Program-made: the position numbers and the translations under genes
Origin: an uncultured SAR116 cluster alpha proteobacterium
Lineage (GTDB): Bacteria; Pseudomonadota; Alphaproteobacteria; Puniceispirillales; GCA-002684695
Direction of reading: 5' to 3'
Assembly: GCA_902532475.1 (NCBI GenBank)
Contig: CACAIE010000008.1
Location: 1-59,558 of the forward strand
DNA: 59,558 nt
The notes under the pieces: generated by a model
Told to the model about the DNA's origin: nothing
What the model saw: only the letters and a program-made list of their open reading frames with translations
Database searches by the model: none
Shown here: positions 19,135-28,351 of the stretch, in pieces
Layout of the letters: each line of letters opens with the position of its first letter
Numbering within the stretch: position 1 is the first letter of the stretch

Positions 19135-19168
19135 ATAGCCTGCTTAATTCAAAAATTAAGCAGGCTAT
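19135..19168 (-). other. 15-bp stem-loop between binding-protein gene and livG
   Basis: A perfect inverted repeat (19135-19149 and 19154-19168, centre TAGCCTGCTTAATT, four-base loop) begins seven bases after the binding-protein stop on the minus strand. No T-tract follows it in the direction of the operon, so it is not a classical terminator for the operon. Such hairpins often stabilise the upstream binding-protein message or partly attenuate transcription into the membrane genes. On the plus strand it is followed by TAAAATTTTT, an untested reverse-direction possibility. Confidence 0.75.
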
Positions 19169-19175
19169 AAAATTT

Positions 19176-20459
19176 TTATAGAAGTTTTAATGTTCCATTT
19201 GTTGGAATTTCAGGGGCATGAGAGTTATTGGTGATCCTTAACTCTAAACCATTACTTCCTTTCTGCCATTGTCCAGAAACTAATGGGGTTTTAGAAACAT
19301 TCTTAACTGGTCCATTAGACCAGTTTACTTTCCCAACTATTGTTGAAATATTTGTTGAACTAATCGATGCCATAATAGCTATTGTATCATCTAGATCTGA
19401 ACATCTCTTTATTACGTCAGCAGTAACCTCAAACAATGCATGCTGGAAACCTAACCCTTGGTTCCATTTCCTTCCAGTGCTTGAAACATAATCTGCTCCA
19501 AGTTCTTTTGCTTTTGTTCCAGTCAAACTACTTGAAAATGGATGATCAGGTGTCCACCAAATTTCTGAGGTAAGGCCATTTCCTCTATCGCCCAAAGAGT
19601 CAACAAATGATGGGAAAAGCAAAGCTTTACCAATAGTTACTACTTTAGGGTTAAATCCTTGTTGAGCTGACTGTGCCCAAAAAGTTCCAAAATCAGGAGG
19701 TATCATAACACCAGTAACAATTTCACATCCAGCCTCTTTGTATGCATTTATTTGTGCTGAGAAATCATCTGATAAAGGTTGATAATGATCAGGATGAATT
19801 AAATTATAACCCATTTCTGAAAGTGGCTTTGGCAATCCTAACTCAGGATCCCCCCATGCATTTCCATCAGCGTCATTTGGGAATAACCCCCCAACAGTCT
19901 TTGCCACTCCACTTGCACCCCATAAATCAGTAAAAACGGCAATAATATCTTCTAGGCCCCAAAAAAAGTGATACGTATAATCAAATCCTTTTGCAGGATT
20001 TCCATTTCGTCCAAAAAAGTATGGCTGCCATGGACAATTTGTAGTTATGCAGGGGACTTCATTAATCTCTGCCTGATCAGCAACTGGATTAGTTGTATCA
20101 GGAGTAGCTTGAGCTAAAATTATATCCACTTCATCACGTAAAATTAAATCACTCGCTACTTCAGCAGCACGATTCGGATTTGATTGAGAATCCTTAGAAA
20201 TAATCTCAACTTCATAAGTTTTTCCATTATTTGATAGTCCAGAACTAAATACTTTCTGTATTGCTCCAACAACATAATCATCTGCTTCAGCAAAGCCACC
20301 TAAAGGTCCTGTTTTAGGACTAACAAATCCTACTTTTAGTTTAGGGTTAGCTGCATATGCTCTGGTTATAGATAGTATTGCTGGTGCTGCTATAGCTGCG
20401 CCACCACTAATTAAAACCTTTCTTCTAGAAAAAGATTTTTTAAATTTCTTTGATTCCAT
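19176..20459 (-). CDS. Tat-exported substrate-binding protein of the Liv-type ABC transporter
   Basis: A 427-residue periplasmic binding protein of the branched-chain amino acid (peripla_BP_6) type. The N-terminus has a twin-arginine signal, SRRKVL at residues 11-16, then a hydrophobic stretch and an AYA cleavage region before ANPKLKVGFVSPKTGPLG, the start of the mature fold. Tat export is common for this family in alphaproteobacteria. It is the first gene of the transporter set and lies in the middle of a ten-gene catabolic operon. The ligand is therefore more likely an aromatic or acyl compound degraded by the neighbours than a branched-chain amino acid; that is inference from context. Confidence 0.93.
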   Translation of the reverse strand: MESKKFKKSFSRRKVLISGGAAIAAPAILSITRAYAANPKLKVGFVSPKTGPLGGFAEADDYVVGAIQKVFSSGLSNNGKTYEVEIISKDSQSNPNRAAEVASDLILRDEVDIILAQATPDTTNPVADQAEINEVPCITTNCPWQPYFFGRNGNPAKGFDYTYHFFWGLEDIIAVFTDLWGASGVAKTVGGLFPNDADGNAWGDPELGLPKPLSEMGYNLIHPDHYQPLSDDFSAQINAYKEAGCEIVTGVMIPPDFGTFWAQSAQQGFNPKVVTIGKALLFPSFVDSLGDRGNGLTSEIWWTPDHPFSSSLTGTKAKELGADYVSSTGRKWNQGLGFQHALFEVTADVIKRCSDLDDTIAIMASISSTNISTIVGKVNWSNGPVKNVSKTPLVSGQWQKGSNGLELRITNNSHAPEIPTNGTLKLL

Positions 20460-20486
20460 TATTTCCTCCTTGTTATCCTTTTTAAA

Positions 20487-21401
20487 TTAAATTATTTTGT
20501 CTAACTCTTTTAAATGCTTACTGATCCTTAATTTAATCTTATCTGGATCTTTTTGATTCCATTTTTGAAATCCTTGGCCACTCTTCATGCCTAGCTTTCC
20601 ATCATTGACAAGATTTTTCAAGAGCTTTGATGGGTTCTTGCTACTTTCTAAATCATAAAAAACATTCTCATGAATATCTAAAGTCAGGTCTGTCCCTACT
20701 AAATCAGCGTTTTCCATCGGTCCTAAAATAGATAACCTTCTTCCAAAGCTAGATTTTACAACAGCATCAACCGATTGGGCATCACATACACCGTTTTCCA
20801 CAAGACTAATTGCCTCTCTCCAGAGAGCATGTTGAAGTCTATTCCCAATAAATCCAGGAACATCCTTTTCAACACGAACAGGTGTTTTGCCAATTTCATT
20901 TAAAATCTTAATTACTTTACCAATAGTGCTCTCATCAGTCCATTGAGTTCTAATCACTTCGACAAGAGGTATTAAATGAGGTGGATTCCACCAATGCGTG
21001 CCTAACGCCCTAGTCCTATCCCTCATTTTTTCAACAATTTTACTTATTGGAATTACAGATGTATTTGATGCAAAAATACATTTATCTGGAGCGAATTTTT
21101 CAATTTCTTTAAAAATATCTTGCTTTAATCCTAATTTTTCTGGAACTGCCTCAATAACGAGTTCACAATTTTCTAAAGATTGTTTCAAATTATTAGATTT
21201 TTTTATTAATGATAGACATTTTTTGATATTTAATTTTGAGACATCCATTTGTATCAAACTAATTTCAATCCTTTTAAACAGAGTGTCCATAGAACTTTGG
21301 TTAGGATCAAAGACCGTTGCAATACATCCATGTTGAGCAAATTTTAGTGCAATTCCATGCCCCATCAAACCTGAGCCAATAACAGTTAATTTATTAATCA
21401 T
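20487..21401 (-). CDS. 3-hydroxyacyl-CoA dehydrogenase family protein
   Basis: A 304-residue NAD-dependent L-3-hydroxyacyl-CoA dehydrogenase-fold enzyme. The Rossmann motif GSGLMGHG is at residues 9-16, the catalytic-histidine region is ALGTHWWNPPHLIPLVEV, and the C-terminal domain contains VPGFIGNRLQHALWREA. The THWWNPPHLIPLVEV variant occurs in stand-alone dehydrogenases for short hydroxy acids and hydroxyacyl-CoAs (including carnitine and gulonate dehydrogenase relatives), so the substrate may not be a CoA ester. It lies six bases downstream of the SDR gene and upstream of the ABC binding protein, within the same minus-strand operon. Confidence 0.9.
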   Translation of the reverse strand: MINKLTVIGSGLMGHGIALKFAQHGCIATVFDPNQSSMDTLFKRIEISLIQMDVSKLNIKKCLSLIKKSNNLKQSLENCELVIEAVPEKLGLKQDIFKEIEKFAPDKCIFASNTSVIPISKIVEKMRDRTRALGTHWWNPPHLIPLVEVIRTQWTDESTIGKVIKILNEIGKTPVRVEKDVPGFIGNRLQHALWREAISLVENGVCDAQSVDAVVKSSFGRRLSILGPMENADLVGTDLTLDIHENVFYDLESSKNPSKLLKNLVNDGKLGMKSGQGFQKWNQKDPDKIKLRISKHLKELDKII

Positions 21402-21407
21402 TTATTT

Positions 21408-22199
21408 TTAACCTGCAGTATAACCTCCATCTGCGTATAAAATATGGCCTGTATAAAAATCAGACGCACTTGATGATAAAAATAATAGAGGACCAGCTAA
21501 GTCCTCTGGTTCACCCAATCTTCCTTTAGGTACTCGAGTAATAAATCCAGACCTGACTTTATCAGCTTCTGGATTATCTTCAAACATCCATGCAGTAAGA
21601 GGAGATCTAAAAACTGTTGGAGCAATGGCATTCACAGTTATTCCAGCATTTCCAAGCTCACAACCCAATGCCTTTGTTATTCCATCAATTGCAGACTTCG
21701 ATGCACAATAAGCTGAATAACCAGCTGGGTGACCAAGCAAACCTCTTGCTGATGAAACTAAAACAATTTTTCCACCCCCACCCTGCAATTTCATTTGCTT
21801 TGTTACTTCTCTTGCCATTAACCATGATTGAGTGACATTTACATCCATTACATTTTTAAAAGTGTCTGGAGACATTTCGTCAACTTTAGAAACTTTATTT
21901 ATTCCAGAAGCAACTACTAAAATATCTATTCTGCCAAAAGATCTAACTGTTTCTTCTACAATTCTTTCACAGTCCTTCTCTGATGAAGGGCGAATATTAA
22001 TCATTTTGCTACTACAACCAATTTCGTTAACTGCTTCTGATATTTTTTTTAATTCTGCTTTGTTTCCCCCTGTTAAAACTACTTTGCAACCAGCGCCAGC
22101 ATATGTTTTAGATGCGACACTCCCAAATGCACCAGTTGCCCCTACAACCAAAGCTACTTTTTCTTTAATGTTAAAGATAGAATACGGATCGCTATTCAT
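21408..22199 (-). CDS. SDR family NAD(P)-dependent oxidoreductase
   Basis: A 263-residue classical short-chain dehydrogenase. The cofactor motif is slightly unusual, GATGAFG in place of TGxxxGIG, followed by a VVLTGGNKAEL strand. The active-site serine lies in LVSSARG and the Tyr-x-x-x-Lys pair is in AYCASKSA. The C-terminal YTGHILYADGGYTAG is typical of the family. It should oxidise or reduce a secondary alcohol or ketone in the pathway of this operon. The gene is 12 bases after the cupin stop. The substrate is unknown. Confidence 0.92.
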   Translation of the reverse strand: MNSDPYSIFNIKEKVALVVGATGAFGSVASKTYAGAGCKVVLTGGNKAELKKISEAVNEIGCSSKMINIRPSSEKDCERIVEETVRSFGRIDILVVASGINKVSKVDEMSPDTFKNVMDVNVTQSWLMAREVTKQMKLQGGGGKIVLVSSARGLLGHPAGYSAYCASKSAIDGITKALGCELGNAGITVNAIAPTVFRSPLTAWMFEDNPEADKVRSGFITRVPKGRLGEPEDLAGPLLFLSSSASDFYTGHILYADGGYTAG

Positions 22200-22211
22200 A
22201 AAAATTTCTCC

Positions 22212-22559
22212 CTAACTACTCTTTGGAGGATAAGGCATAATTACGGTCATAATTACGGTTTCATTGGTTTCATTTCTAATTTCCCTTTCTTTACCTCCAG
22301 GTATAAATACAGTATCTCCAGGATTTGCTAATTTCTCTTCACCATCAACCCTGATTGAAAGACTTCCTTGAGTTATAACGTAAACCTTTTCTAATGGAGA
22401 TGCATCTGGACCTGCCCCACCTCCTGGTAAAAACTGAGAATGGCCAACCCAAAAGTTTTCGGGGCCATAATCTTCAAAGCCCGCCAATCTGACAGAATGA
22501 CATTTTTGATGATTGGGCGCTTCATATGCTTTTGCATCTTTTAGTTTTTTTACATACAT
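22212..22559 (-). CDS. Small cupin-domain protein
   Basis: A 115-residue single-domain cupin. The beta-barrel motifs are seen as GGGAGPDASPLEKVYVITQGSL and GDTVFIPGG. The first motif lacks the usual histidine pair (PDASPLEKVY), so metal binding may be altered or lost, although His23 and other residues could contribute. Its ATG overlaps the cyclase stop by one base (TAATG), implying coupled translation. It may be a lactone or enol isomerase-type accessory enzyme, or a sensor for a pathway intermediate. Function is not assigned. Confidence 0.82.
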   Translation of the reverse strand: MYVKKLKDAKAYEAPNHQKCHSVRLAGFEDYGPENFWVGHSQFLPGGGAGPDASPLEKVYVITQGSLSIRVDGEEKLANPGDTVFIPGGKEREIRNETNETVIMTVIMPYPPKSS

Positions 22560-23398
22560 TAAAAACTCTCCCCTGTTTCAATCCTATAAGATTGTTTTTT
22601 ATCAATCATTGCCACTAATCTTATAATACAGCCATCTCCTCTATCCCAATTCCATGGGAAAAATGCAAAAGTACATCTTTTACCCGTCACATCGTCCAAA
22701 TCTCCTCCAACATTTTCAATACCTAGAATCCCTTTATTAAAAATCATATTGTGAACGGGTTCCCATACTGGAAATGCATCTTTCCAATCAACACCCCCTG
22801 ACCACTCCTTATATTCTTCTGCAAGATGGGGAAGTAAAGGCCCGTTTCTTTGTGGACCAATAGCAGTAGCTAATGGGTGATCATTTGCTTGTGTATCATG
22901 TCCAACAACTTTAACTCCTTTATCTATCATCCACTCAGCTGCTGAAGGAACAAGCCCAGGACAATATGGAAAATAATCCCCATCTTCATAACGTTTATGC
23001 CAACCAGTATTTATTATTAATACATCATTTTTTCTAATAGCGTGCCCACATGCCTTTTCGAGATCATCACCTGTAATTTGCTCCCATTTCTTCTTAGGAA
23101 TAGAAACAACAATTCCTGAACCAAAAAAATGTGGGAGAGGCACTTCATCAATAAATGGTGTTGATTGAACTACATGTGCAGGTGCATCAATATGGGTTGT
23201 AACATGCATAGTCGTGGTAAGTGTTTGAGACAAAACCCCTGATTTTGCCATATAATGCATTCTTTCAATTCTTACATCTCTAAAATATGGCCAGTTAGGA
23301 CATTGGTATCCAAACCGATGAGATAAATTATAAAATTCAATTCCCATTTCATTTTTTGTATTTTCTTGAAAATCAATTCCACGAATATTAATTGTCAC
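22559..23398 (-). CDS. Cyclase family protein (kynurenine formamidase-like hydrolase)
   Basis: A 279-residue member of the putative cyclase / KynB-like metal hydrolase family. The family motif H-x-G-T-H-x-D-x-P-x-H appears as His65-V-T-T-His69-I-Asp71-A-Pro73-A-His75, with the glycine replaced by threonine but all metal-binding residues present; a second conserved block is VVGHDTQANDHPLA. Members hydrolyse amides or lactones or release formate from ring-opened aromatics. It is the first gene of the minus-strand operon, its start lies 32 bases from a palindrome proposed as an IclR operator, and AGGAGGAAT is a strong ribosome site. Confidence 0.9.
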   Translation of the reverse strand: MTINIRGIDFQENTKNEMGIEFYNLSHRFGYQCPNWPYFRDVRIERMHYMAKSGVLSQTLTTTMHVTTHIDAPAHVVQSTPFIDEVPLPHFFGSGIVVSIPKKKWEQITGDDLEKACGHAIRKNDVLIINTGWHKRYEDGDYFPYCPGLVPSAAEWMIDKGVKVVGHDTQANDHPLATAIGPQRNGPLLPHLAEEYKEWSGGVDWKDAFPVWEPVHNMIFNKGILGIENVGGDLDDVTGKRCTFAFFPWNWDRGDGCIIRLVAMIDKKQSYRIETGESF

Positions 23399-23429
23399 AA
23401 ATTCCTCCTTAATAAATATTACTTTTAAA

Positions 23430-23450
23430 GTGTATCATAATTTGGTACAC
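23430..23450. promoter_or_regulatory. Candidate IclR-family operator in the cyclase/iclR divergent region
   Basis: A 21-bp imperfect palindrome GTGTATC-ATAATTT-GGTACAC lies between the divergent cyclase operon and the iclR gene. The core half-sites TGTATC and GGTACA are separated by seven bases. A near-identical element, TGTATC-N7-GATACA, occurs at 40423-40441 in the other divergent catabolic region. Placement beside iclR suggests it is the regulator's own site. Binding is inferred. Confidence 0.55.
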
Positions 23451-23507
23451 ATGTATTACTCTATGGTGATTCTAACTTTCTTACAAGAATAATTTATAAA
23501 ACTGAAC

Positions 23508-24245
23508 ATGGGAAAATCTAGCAGCAATATTCAGGTTTTAACCAGAGCCTTTCAAATACTCAGAATTATAAAAAAAGAAAGAGATAGTAAAATTAGCCTG
23601 GGAAAAATTGCAAAAATCTCAAATTTACCGAGATCAACTGTCCAAAGAATTGTTAATTCTCTAATAAAAGAAAATTATCTGACAATCGCTTCAGATAAAG
23701 GCATTCAATTAGGTGATGAAATTTATAAATTGGCTGCCTTGGATAATTACGATGTAGTGAAAACTTTAAGCCCTATCATAAATTTACTGTCAAACAAAAC
23801 AAAAGAGACTGTCGACTTAGCAATATTAGATAAAACCCACATGGTATTACTTGATAGGGTTTTGGGTTCATATAGACTTGGCGTTAATTCAAAAGTAGGT
23901 CTCAAACTTCCTTTATCAACCACCGCAAGTGGAAAATCAGCACTATCTTTGCTTGATACAAACAAAGCAAAAGAATTCCTGGAAAGTGAAAACCAGCAAC
24001 AAAGAAGAAAAGATGTTAAAAAATTAGAGGATGAAATCGCTAAGGCAGGCATTAACGGAGTTGCATATGACTTTGATGAAAATAATGATGGAATATCTGC
24101 TTTAGGATCATCCTTTATAATCAACAAAGAGATATATTCTATTTCTATACCTGTTCCTTCTCATCGATTTTATTTAAAACAAAAAGAATTAGAAAAACAT
24201 CTCAAAACAGCAATTGAAAAAGTAAAGCCCCTTATTGTAAACTAA
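23508..24245 (+). CDS. IclR family transcriptional regulator
   Basis: A 245-residue one-component regulator. An N-terminal winged helix-turn-helix (VLTRAFQILRIIKKERDS, then LGKIAKISNLPRSTVQRIVNSL) is followed by the IclR effector domain, which contains LPLSTTASGKSALSLL and a C-terminal SISIPVPSHRF strand. IclR proteins commonly repress or activate aromatic and carboxylic acid catabolic operons and bind short palindromes in divergent promoters. Its gene is divergent from the cyclase operon and is followed 71 bases later by the FadN-like gene. A palindrome at 23430-23450 is the likely autoregulatory site, and a matching one at 40423 suggests a wider regulon. The effector is unknown. Confidence 0.93.
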   Translation: MGKSSSNIQVLTRAFQILRIIKKERDSKISLGKIAKISNLPRSTVQRIVNSLIKENYLTIASDKGIQLGDEIYKLAALDNYDVVKTLSPIINLLSNKTKETVDLAILDKTHMVLLDRVLGSYRLGVNSKVGLKLPLSTTASGKSALSLLDTNKAKEFLESENQQQRRKDVKKLEDEIAKAGINGVAYDFDENNDGISALGSSFIINKEIYSISIPVPSHRFYLKQKELEKHLKTAIEKVKPLIVN

Positions 24246-24316
24246 CTAAATAATTGATTTTGTAATAAAACATTTATAAAAAATATAAAAATTTAATTCA
24301 AGGTGAGAATTCATAA

Positions 24317-26683
24317 ATGCATAAAGTTGTTCCATTTAAAAAAGTTGCTGTGATTGGTGCAGGAACTATGGGAAGTGGCATTGCAGGCCAAATTGCCAAT
24401 GCAAATCAAGAGGTTTTATTATTAGATATACCTGGAGATGAACCCAATAGCATCACAGAAGACGCTATAAAAAAATTAATAAAATCCGATCCACCTGCAC
24501 TTATGCATAAAAACAGAACTAATCTAATAAAAATTGGAAATATCAGAGATAATTTTGAGAGCCTATCTGAGTGTGATTTAATAATTGAAGCGGTTGTTGA
24601 AAGACTTGATATCAAAAAAGACTTATACAAAAGGATTAATGAGGTTATTAATGAAGATTGTGTAATCACCTCCAACACATCTACTATTCCAATAAAATTA
24701 TTAATTGAAGACATGCCACTATCATTTAGAAAACGTTTTGCTATTACCCATTATTTTAATCCTGTAAGATTTATGAGATTACTTGAGTTGGTTCGAGGAC
24801 ATGATACAAACCCAAAGATTATTTCCAAATTGGCAGATTATAATGACAGAATCCTTGGTAAAGGTGTTGTTGCTTGCGATGATACACCAGGGTTTTTAGG
24901 GAATAGAGTTGGCGTTTACGCTTTGCAGGTGGGAATGGACGAAGCTTTTAAGCTGGGTCTTTCTATTGAAGAAGCTGATGCCTTAATGGGTCGCCCAATG
25001 GGAATACCCAAAACAGGTGTTTTTGGATTATATGACTTAATTGGTGTCGATTTGATGGCAGATGTAGTTGATACTTTAGGTTCAATTTTACCTAAAAGTG
25101 ATCTATTTCATAAGGTGGGATCAAAAAATATTCCCACTGCAGAATTAATAAAGCAAATGATACAAGATGGCTTTACAGGCAATAAGGGCAAAGGCGGATT
25201 TTATAGGATAGACGAGAATGAACATGAATTAATAGTTGACATCCACACTCATAAAATATGCCCAAAAATTGGTAAATTGAACGACAAAGCACAAAAAGCA
25301 GCTGAACTTTTGGAGCAAGGGAAAGAGACACTCTTTCATTTGATTAATAATAGCTCAAATAATAACTCTGAAAAAAAATACACATCATTTTGTAGAAATG
25401 TATTAGGCAGAATATTAAATTACTCAGCTTCTTTGATTCCTGAAATTACTTCATCACCTCAAAATATAGATGATGCAATGAAATTAGGTTTTAACTGGAT
25501 AAGAGGACCATTTGAAATAATTGATGCTCTTGGAAAAGATGTTGCAAATGAACTTTTTATTGAAAGTGATTTAGAAATACCCAAATCAATGGCCTGTTTC
25601 CCTTTTTACAGAGTTAAAAAAAATAAACTATATGTAAGCAATTATTCAAATTCTAATAATAAACCTAAATCTTCATTAAAACCTATTATTTTACCTGAAA
25701 ATGCAATGCGGTTCCATTTGAAAAGGCAAACCCTAAAACCAGTTTTTGAAAATCGTTCAGCAAGTTTATTTACAATAGATGACGATATAAGGTTGATTGA
25801 ATTTCATTCTAAAGCCAATACTCTAGATGATTTTTCAATGGAAGTTGTCAAGGCAGCAACAAACAATCCAGGAAATGGCATTATAGTCCATAATGATGCT
25901 CAACATTTTTCATCAGGTGTAAATTTAAACGCTTTTTTATCACTTATTAGGTCAAAAAATTGGGAGGGCATAGATAAATTTCTTTTGAAGTTTCAGCACG
26001 CAGTCAAGTCCCTTAAATTCTCTTCAGTGCCAGTGGTAGGCGCACCTTCTGGTATGGCTATTGGTGGAGGCTTTGAAGTTTTGCTTCACTCAGACAAAAT
26101 TATTGCCCATACAAATTCTGTGTTAGGCCTTGTAGAATCTGGAGTGGGCTTGATACCAGGTGGTGGCGGGGTAAAAGAAACCTATTTAAGATGCTATCAA
26201 AAATTAAATGATGAAGAAGAGGCAGCTTGGAAGACATGGATGCAAATAGGATATGGTCAAACTGGTACAAGCCCAGAAAAAAGTTCAGAATTATTATATT
26301 TTATAAATGACCGGGATAGAACAGAAATGAATAGAGATTATCTGGTTAATTCTGCCCTTCTGTCTATCAAAGAGTTAAATGAAAAAGGATATAAAAAACC
26401 AGAACCAAAAACAATTCGTTTACCAGGAAACTCTATACTTAAGAAAATGGAGGACTTTATGGACAATGGCATTGATAAAGGTGTCTTTTATCCACATGAC
26501 AAAACAGTAGCAATGGAAGTTGCCAGTGTAGTAGCTAATAAAAAAGAAAACAAAGTCATTACAGTAAAAGAGGATGAACTCTTTGACCGGGAAAGAAAAG
26601 CTTTTATAAACCTTGCTAAAACAAAACCAACGTTAGATAGAATATCAGCATTAATTGAAAAAGGGGTAAGTTTAAGAAATTAA
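24317..26683 (+). CDS. FadN-like 3-hydroxyacyl-CoA dehydrogenase / enoyl-CoA hydratase fusion
   Basis: A 788-residue bifunctional enzyme with the dehydrogenase domain first and the hydratase domain last, the order of Bacillus FadN rather than E. coli FadB. The Rossmann motif GAGTMGSG is near residues 14-21 and the catalytic histidine lies in AITHYFNPVRFM. VVACDDTPGFLGNRVG leads the first C-terminal dehydrogenase repeat. Crotonase-fold oxyanion-hole segments appear late: ASGMAIGGGFEVLLHSD and then GVGLIPGGGGVKE. It would hydrate an enoyl-CoA and oxidise the hydroxyacyl-CoA. It is followed 20 bases later by an acyl-CoA ligase, so the two probably process the same acid. Confidence 0.93.
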   Translation: MHKVVPFKKVAVIGAGTMGSGIAGQIANANQEVLLLDIPGDEPNSITEDAIKKLIKSDPPALMHKNRTNLIKIGNIRDNFESLSECDLIIEAVVERLDIKKDLYKRINEVINEDCVITSNTSTIPIKLLIEDMPLSFRKRFAITHYFNPVRFMRLLELVRGHDTNPKIISKLADYNDRILGKGVVACDDTPGFLGNRVGVYALQVGMDEAFKLGLSIEEADALMGRPMGIPKTGVFGLYDLIGVDLMADVVDTLGSILPKSDLFHKVGSKNIPTAELIKQMIQDGFTGNKGKGGFYRIDENEHELIVDIHTHKICPKIGKLNDKAQKAAELLEQGKETLFHLINNSSNNNSEKKYTSFCRNVLGRILNYSASLIPEITSSPQNIDDAMKLGFNWIRGPFEIIDALGKDVANELFIESDLEIPKSMACFPFYRVKKNKLYVSNYSNSNNKPKSSLKPIILPENAMRFHLKRQTLKPVFENRSASLFTIDDDIRLIEFHSKANTLDDFSMEVVKAATNNPGNGIIVHNDAQHFSSGVNLNAFLSLIRSKNWEGIDKFLLKFQHAVKSLKFSSVPVVGAPSGMAIGGGFEVLLHSDKIIAHTNSVLGLVESGVGLIPGGGGVKETYLRCYQKLNDEEEAAWKTWMQIGYGQTGTSPEKSSELLYFINDRDRTEMNRDYLVNSALLSIKELNEKGYKKPEPKTIRLPGNSILKKMEDFMDNGIDKGVFYPHDKTVAMEVASVVANKKENKVITVKEDELFDRERKAFINLAKTKPTLDRISALIEKGVSLRN

Positions 26684-26703
26684 ATTAATTGGGGACTAAA
26701 TAA

Positions 26704-28335
26704 ATGAACAACACATCAAATAGCATGTATAGCACCTTTAAGAAGGTTAAAGCTAATCATGTAGCGCTTTCACCACTTTCATTTTTGCCTAGGGCTGCTA
26801 ACCTATTTCCAAATAAAGATGCAGTTGTTTATGGAGATAGAAAGTATTCATGGTCTGAATGTTATAACAGATGCAGAAGTTTAGCCTCAGCTATATCAAA
26901 ATTAGGCGTTTCAACTGGCGATACTGTATCAGTAATTGCTGCAAATACTCCTGAAATGGTCGAAGCTCACTATGGAATTGCCATGGCAGGAGCGGTATTA
27001 AACAGTATTAATGTAAGGTTAGACGCTGATACAATTGCTTATATTTTAGATCATAGTGAAGCAAAAATTCTTATAACTGATACTGGTTTTTCTCCTTCGG
27101 TGAAAGAAGCTATAAAGAAAATAGAGAACAAAAAACTGATTATTATCGATATAGTAGATATGCAAGCAGAGGGAGATAAAACTACCCTTGGAACAATGAA
27201 CTACGAAGAACTTCTCTTGACTGGAGATACAAACTTTAAATGGTCTTTGCCAGATGATGAGTGGAACGCACTATCCCTAAACTATACTTCTGGGACTAGT
27301 GGAAAACCCAAGGGTGTTGTATACCACCATAGAGGATCATACCTCATGACTATGGGAACAATTTGTGATTGGCAACTGCCAATGCATCCTAGTTATTTAT
27401 ATACTGTACCATTGTTTCATTGCAATGGTTGGGGGCATGCATGGACTATGACTGCCCTTGGCGGAAAAATAGTTTGTTGTAGGCAAGTTTCAGCATCTGC
27501 AATTTATGAGGCAATCCAACATCATAAAGTTACTCATTTTGGAGGCGCTCCTATCATTTTAGGCATGATAATCAATGCATCAGAATCAGAAAGAAAACCA
27601 ATGGATCAAACAGTTGAAATTATGACTGCAGGCGCTCCACCCCCAGCAGCAATTTTAGAAGGCATTGAAAATTTAGGTTTTAACGTAACTCATGTATACG
27701 GCCTAACAGAAACTTACGGCCATACAGTTATGTGTTTTTGGCAAGAAGAATGGAGTGGTAGTGATTTTTCACAACGCGCCACAATCAAGGCACGTCAAGG
27801 TGTTGCAATGACAGCAACTGAAAGCGCCAGAGTTGTTGACCTAAAAACAAGAGAAGACGTTCCTAAAGACGGGAAAACGATTGGTGAGATTGTTCTTCAA
27901 GGAAATACAATCATGAAAGGATATTTGAAAAATCCAGAAGCAACCTCCGAAGCTTTTGAAGGTGGATGGTTCAAATCTGGAGACTTGGCGGTTATGCACG
28001 AAACTGGTTACATTGAAATTAAGGATAGATTAAAAGATATAATAATATCAGGAGGAGAAAATATTTCTTCAGTAGAAATTGAAGGAATTCTTCATAAACA
28101 TCCTGCAGTATCAATAGCTGCAGTTATTGCAAAACCAGATGAAAAATGGGGCGAGGTTCCTTGTGCTTTTGTTGAGCTTAAAAAAGAAAAAAGCATAACT
28201 GAGGAAGAATTAATGGATTTTTGTAGAAAAAATTTAGCTGGATTTAAAAGACCTAAACAAATAGTTTTTTGTGAAATTCCCAAAACTGCCACAGGTAAAT
28301 TGCAAAAATTTGAACTAAGAAAACAGATACAATAA
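26704..28335 (+). CDS. AMP-forming acyl-CoA synthetase
   Basis: A 543-residue ANL-superfamily ligase. The P-loop is YTSGTSGKPKGVVYHH, the adenylate block is THVYGLTETYG, the hinge region is SGDLAVMHETGYIEIKDRLKDII, and the C-terminal catalytic lysine is in TATGKLQKFEL. The PLFHCNGWGHAWT segment is common in short- and medium-chain acyl-CoA ligases related to DmdB and plant AAE proteins. It activates a carboxylic acid with ATP and CoA, feeding the FadN-like fusion encoded just before it. Acrylate, methylthiopropionate and aromatic ring-cleavage acids all remain possible substrates. Confidence 0.93.
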   Translation: MNNTSNSMYSTFKKVKANHVALSPLSFLPRAANLFPNKDAVVYGDRKYSWSECYNRCRSLASAISKLGVSTGDTVSVIAANTPEMVEAHYGIAMAGAVLNSINVRLDADTIAYILDHSEAKILITDTGFSPSVKEAIKKIENKKLIIIDIVDMQAEGDKTTLGTMNYEELLLTGDTNFKWSLPDDEWNALSLNYTSGTSGKPKGVVYHHRGSYLMTMGTICDWQLPMHPSYLYTVPLFHCNGWGHAWTMTALGGKIVCCRQVSASAIYEAIQHHKVTHFGGAPIILGMIINASESERKPMDQTVEIMTAGAPPPAAILEGIENLGFNVTHVYGLTETYGHTVMCFWQEEWSGSDFSQRATIKARQGVAMTATESARVVDLKTREDVPKDGKTIGEIVLQGNTIMKGYLKNPEATSEAFEGGWFKSGDLAVMHETGYIEIKDRLKDIIISGGENISSVEIEGILHKHPAVSIAAVIAKPDEKWGEVPCAFVELKKEKSITEEELMDFCRKNLAGFKRPKQIVFCEIPKTATGKLQKFELRKQIQ

Positions 28336-28351
28336 CAAATAAATTGAGATT

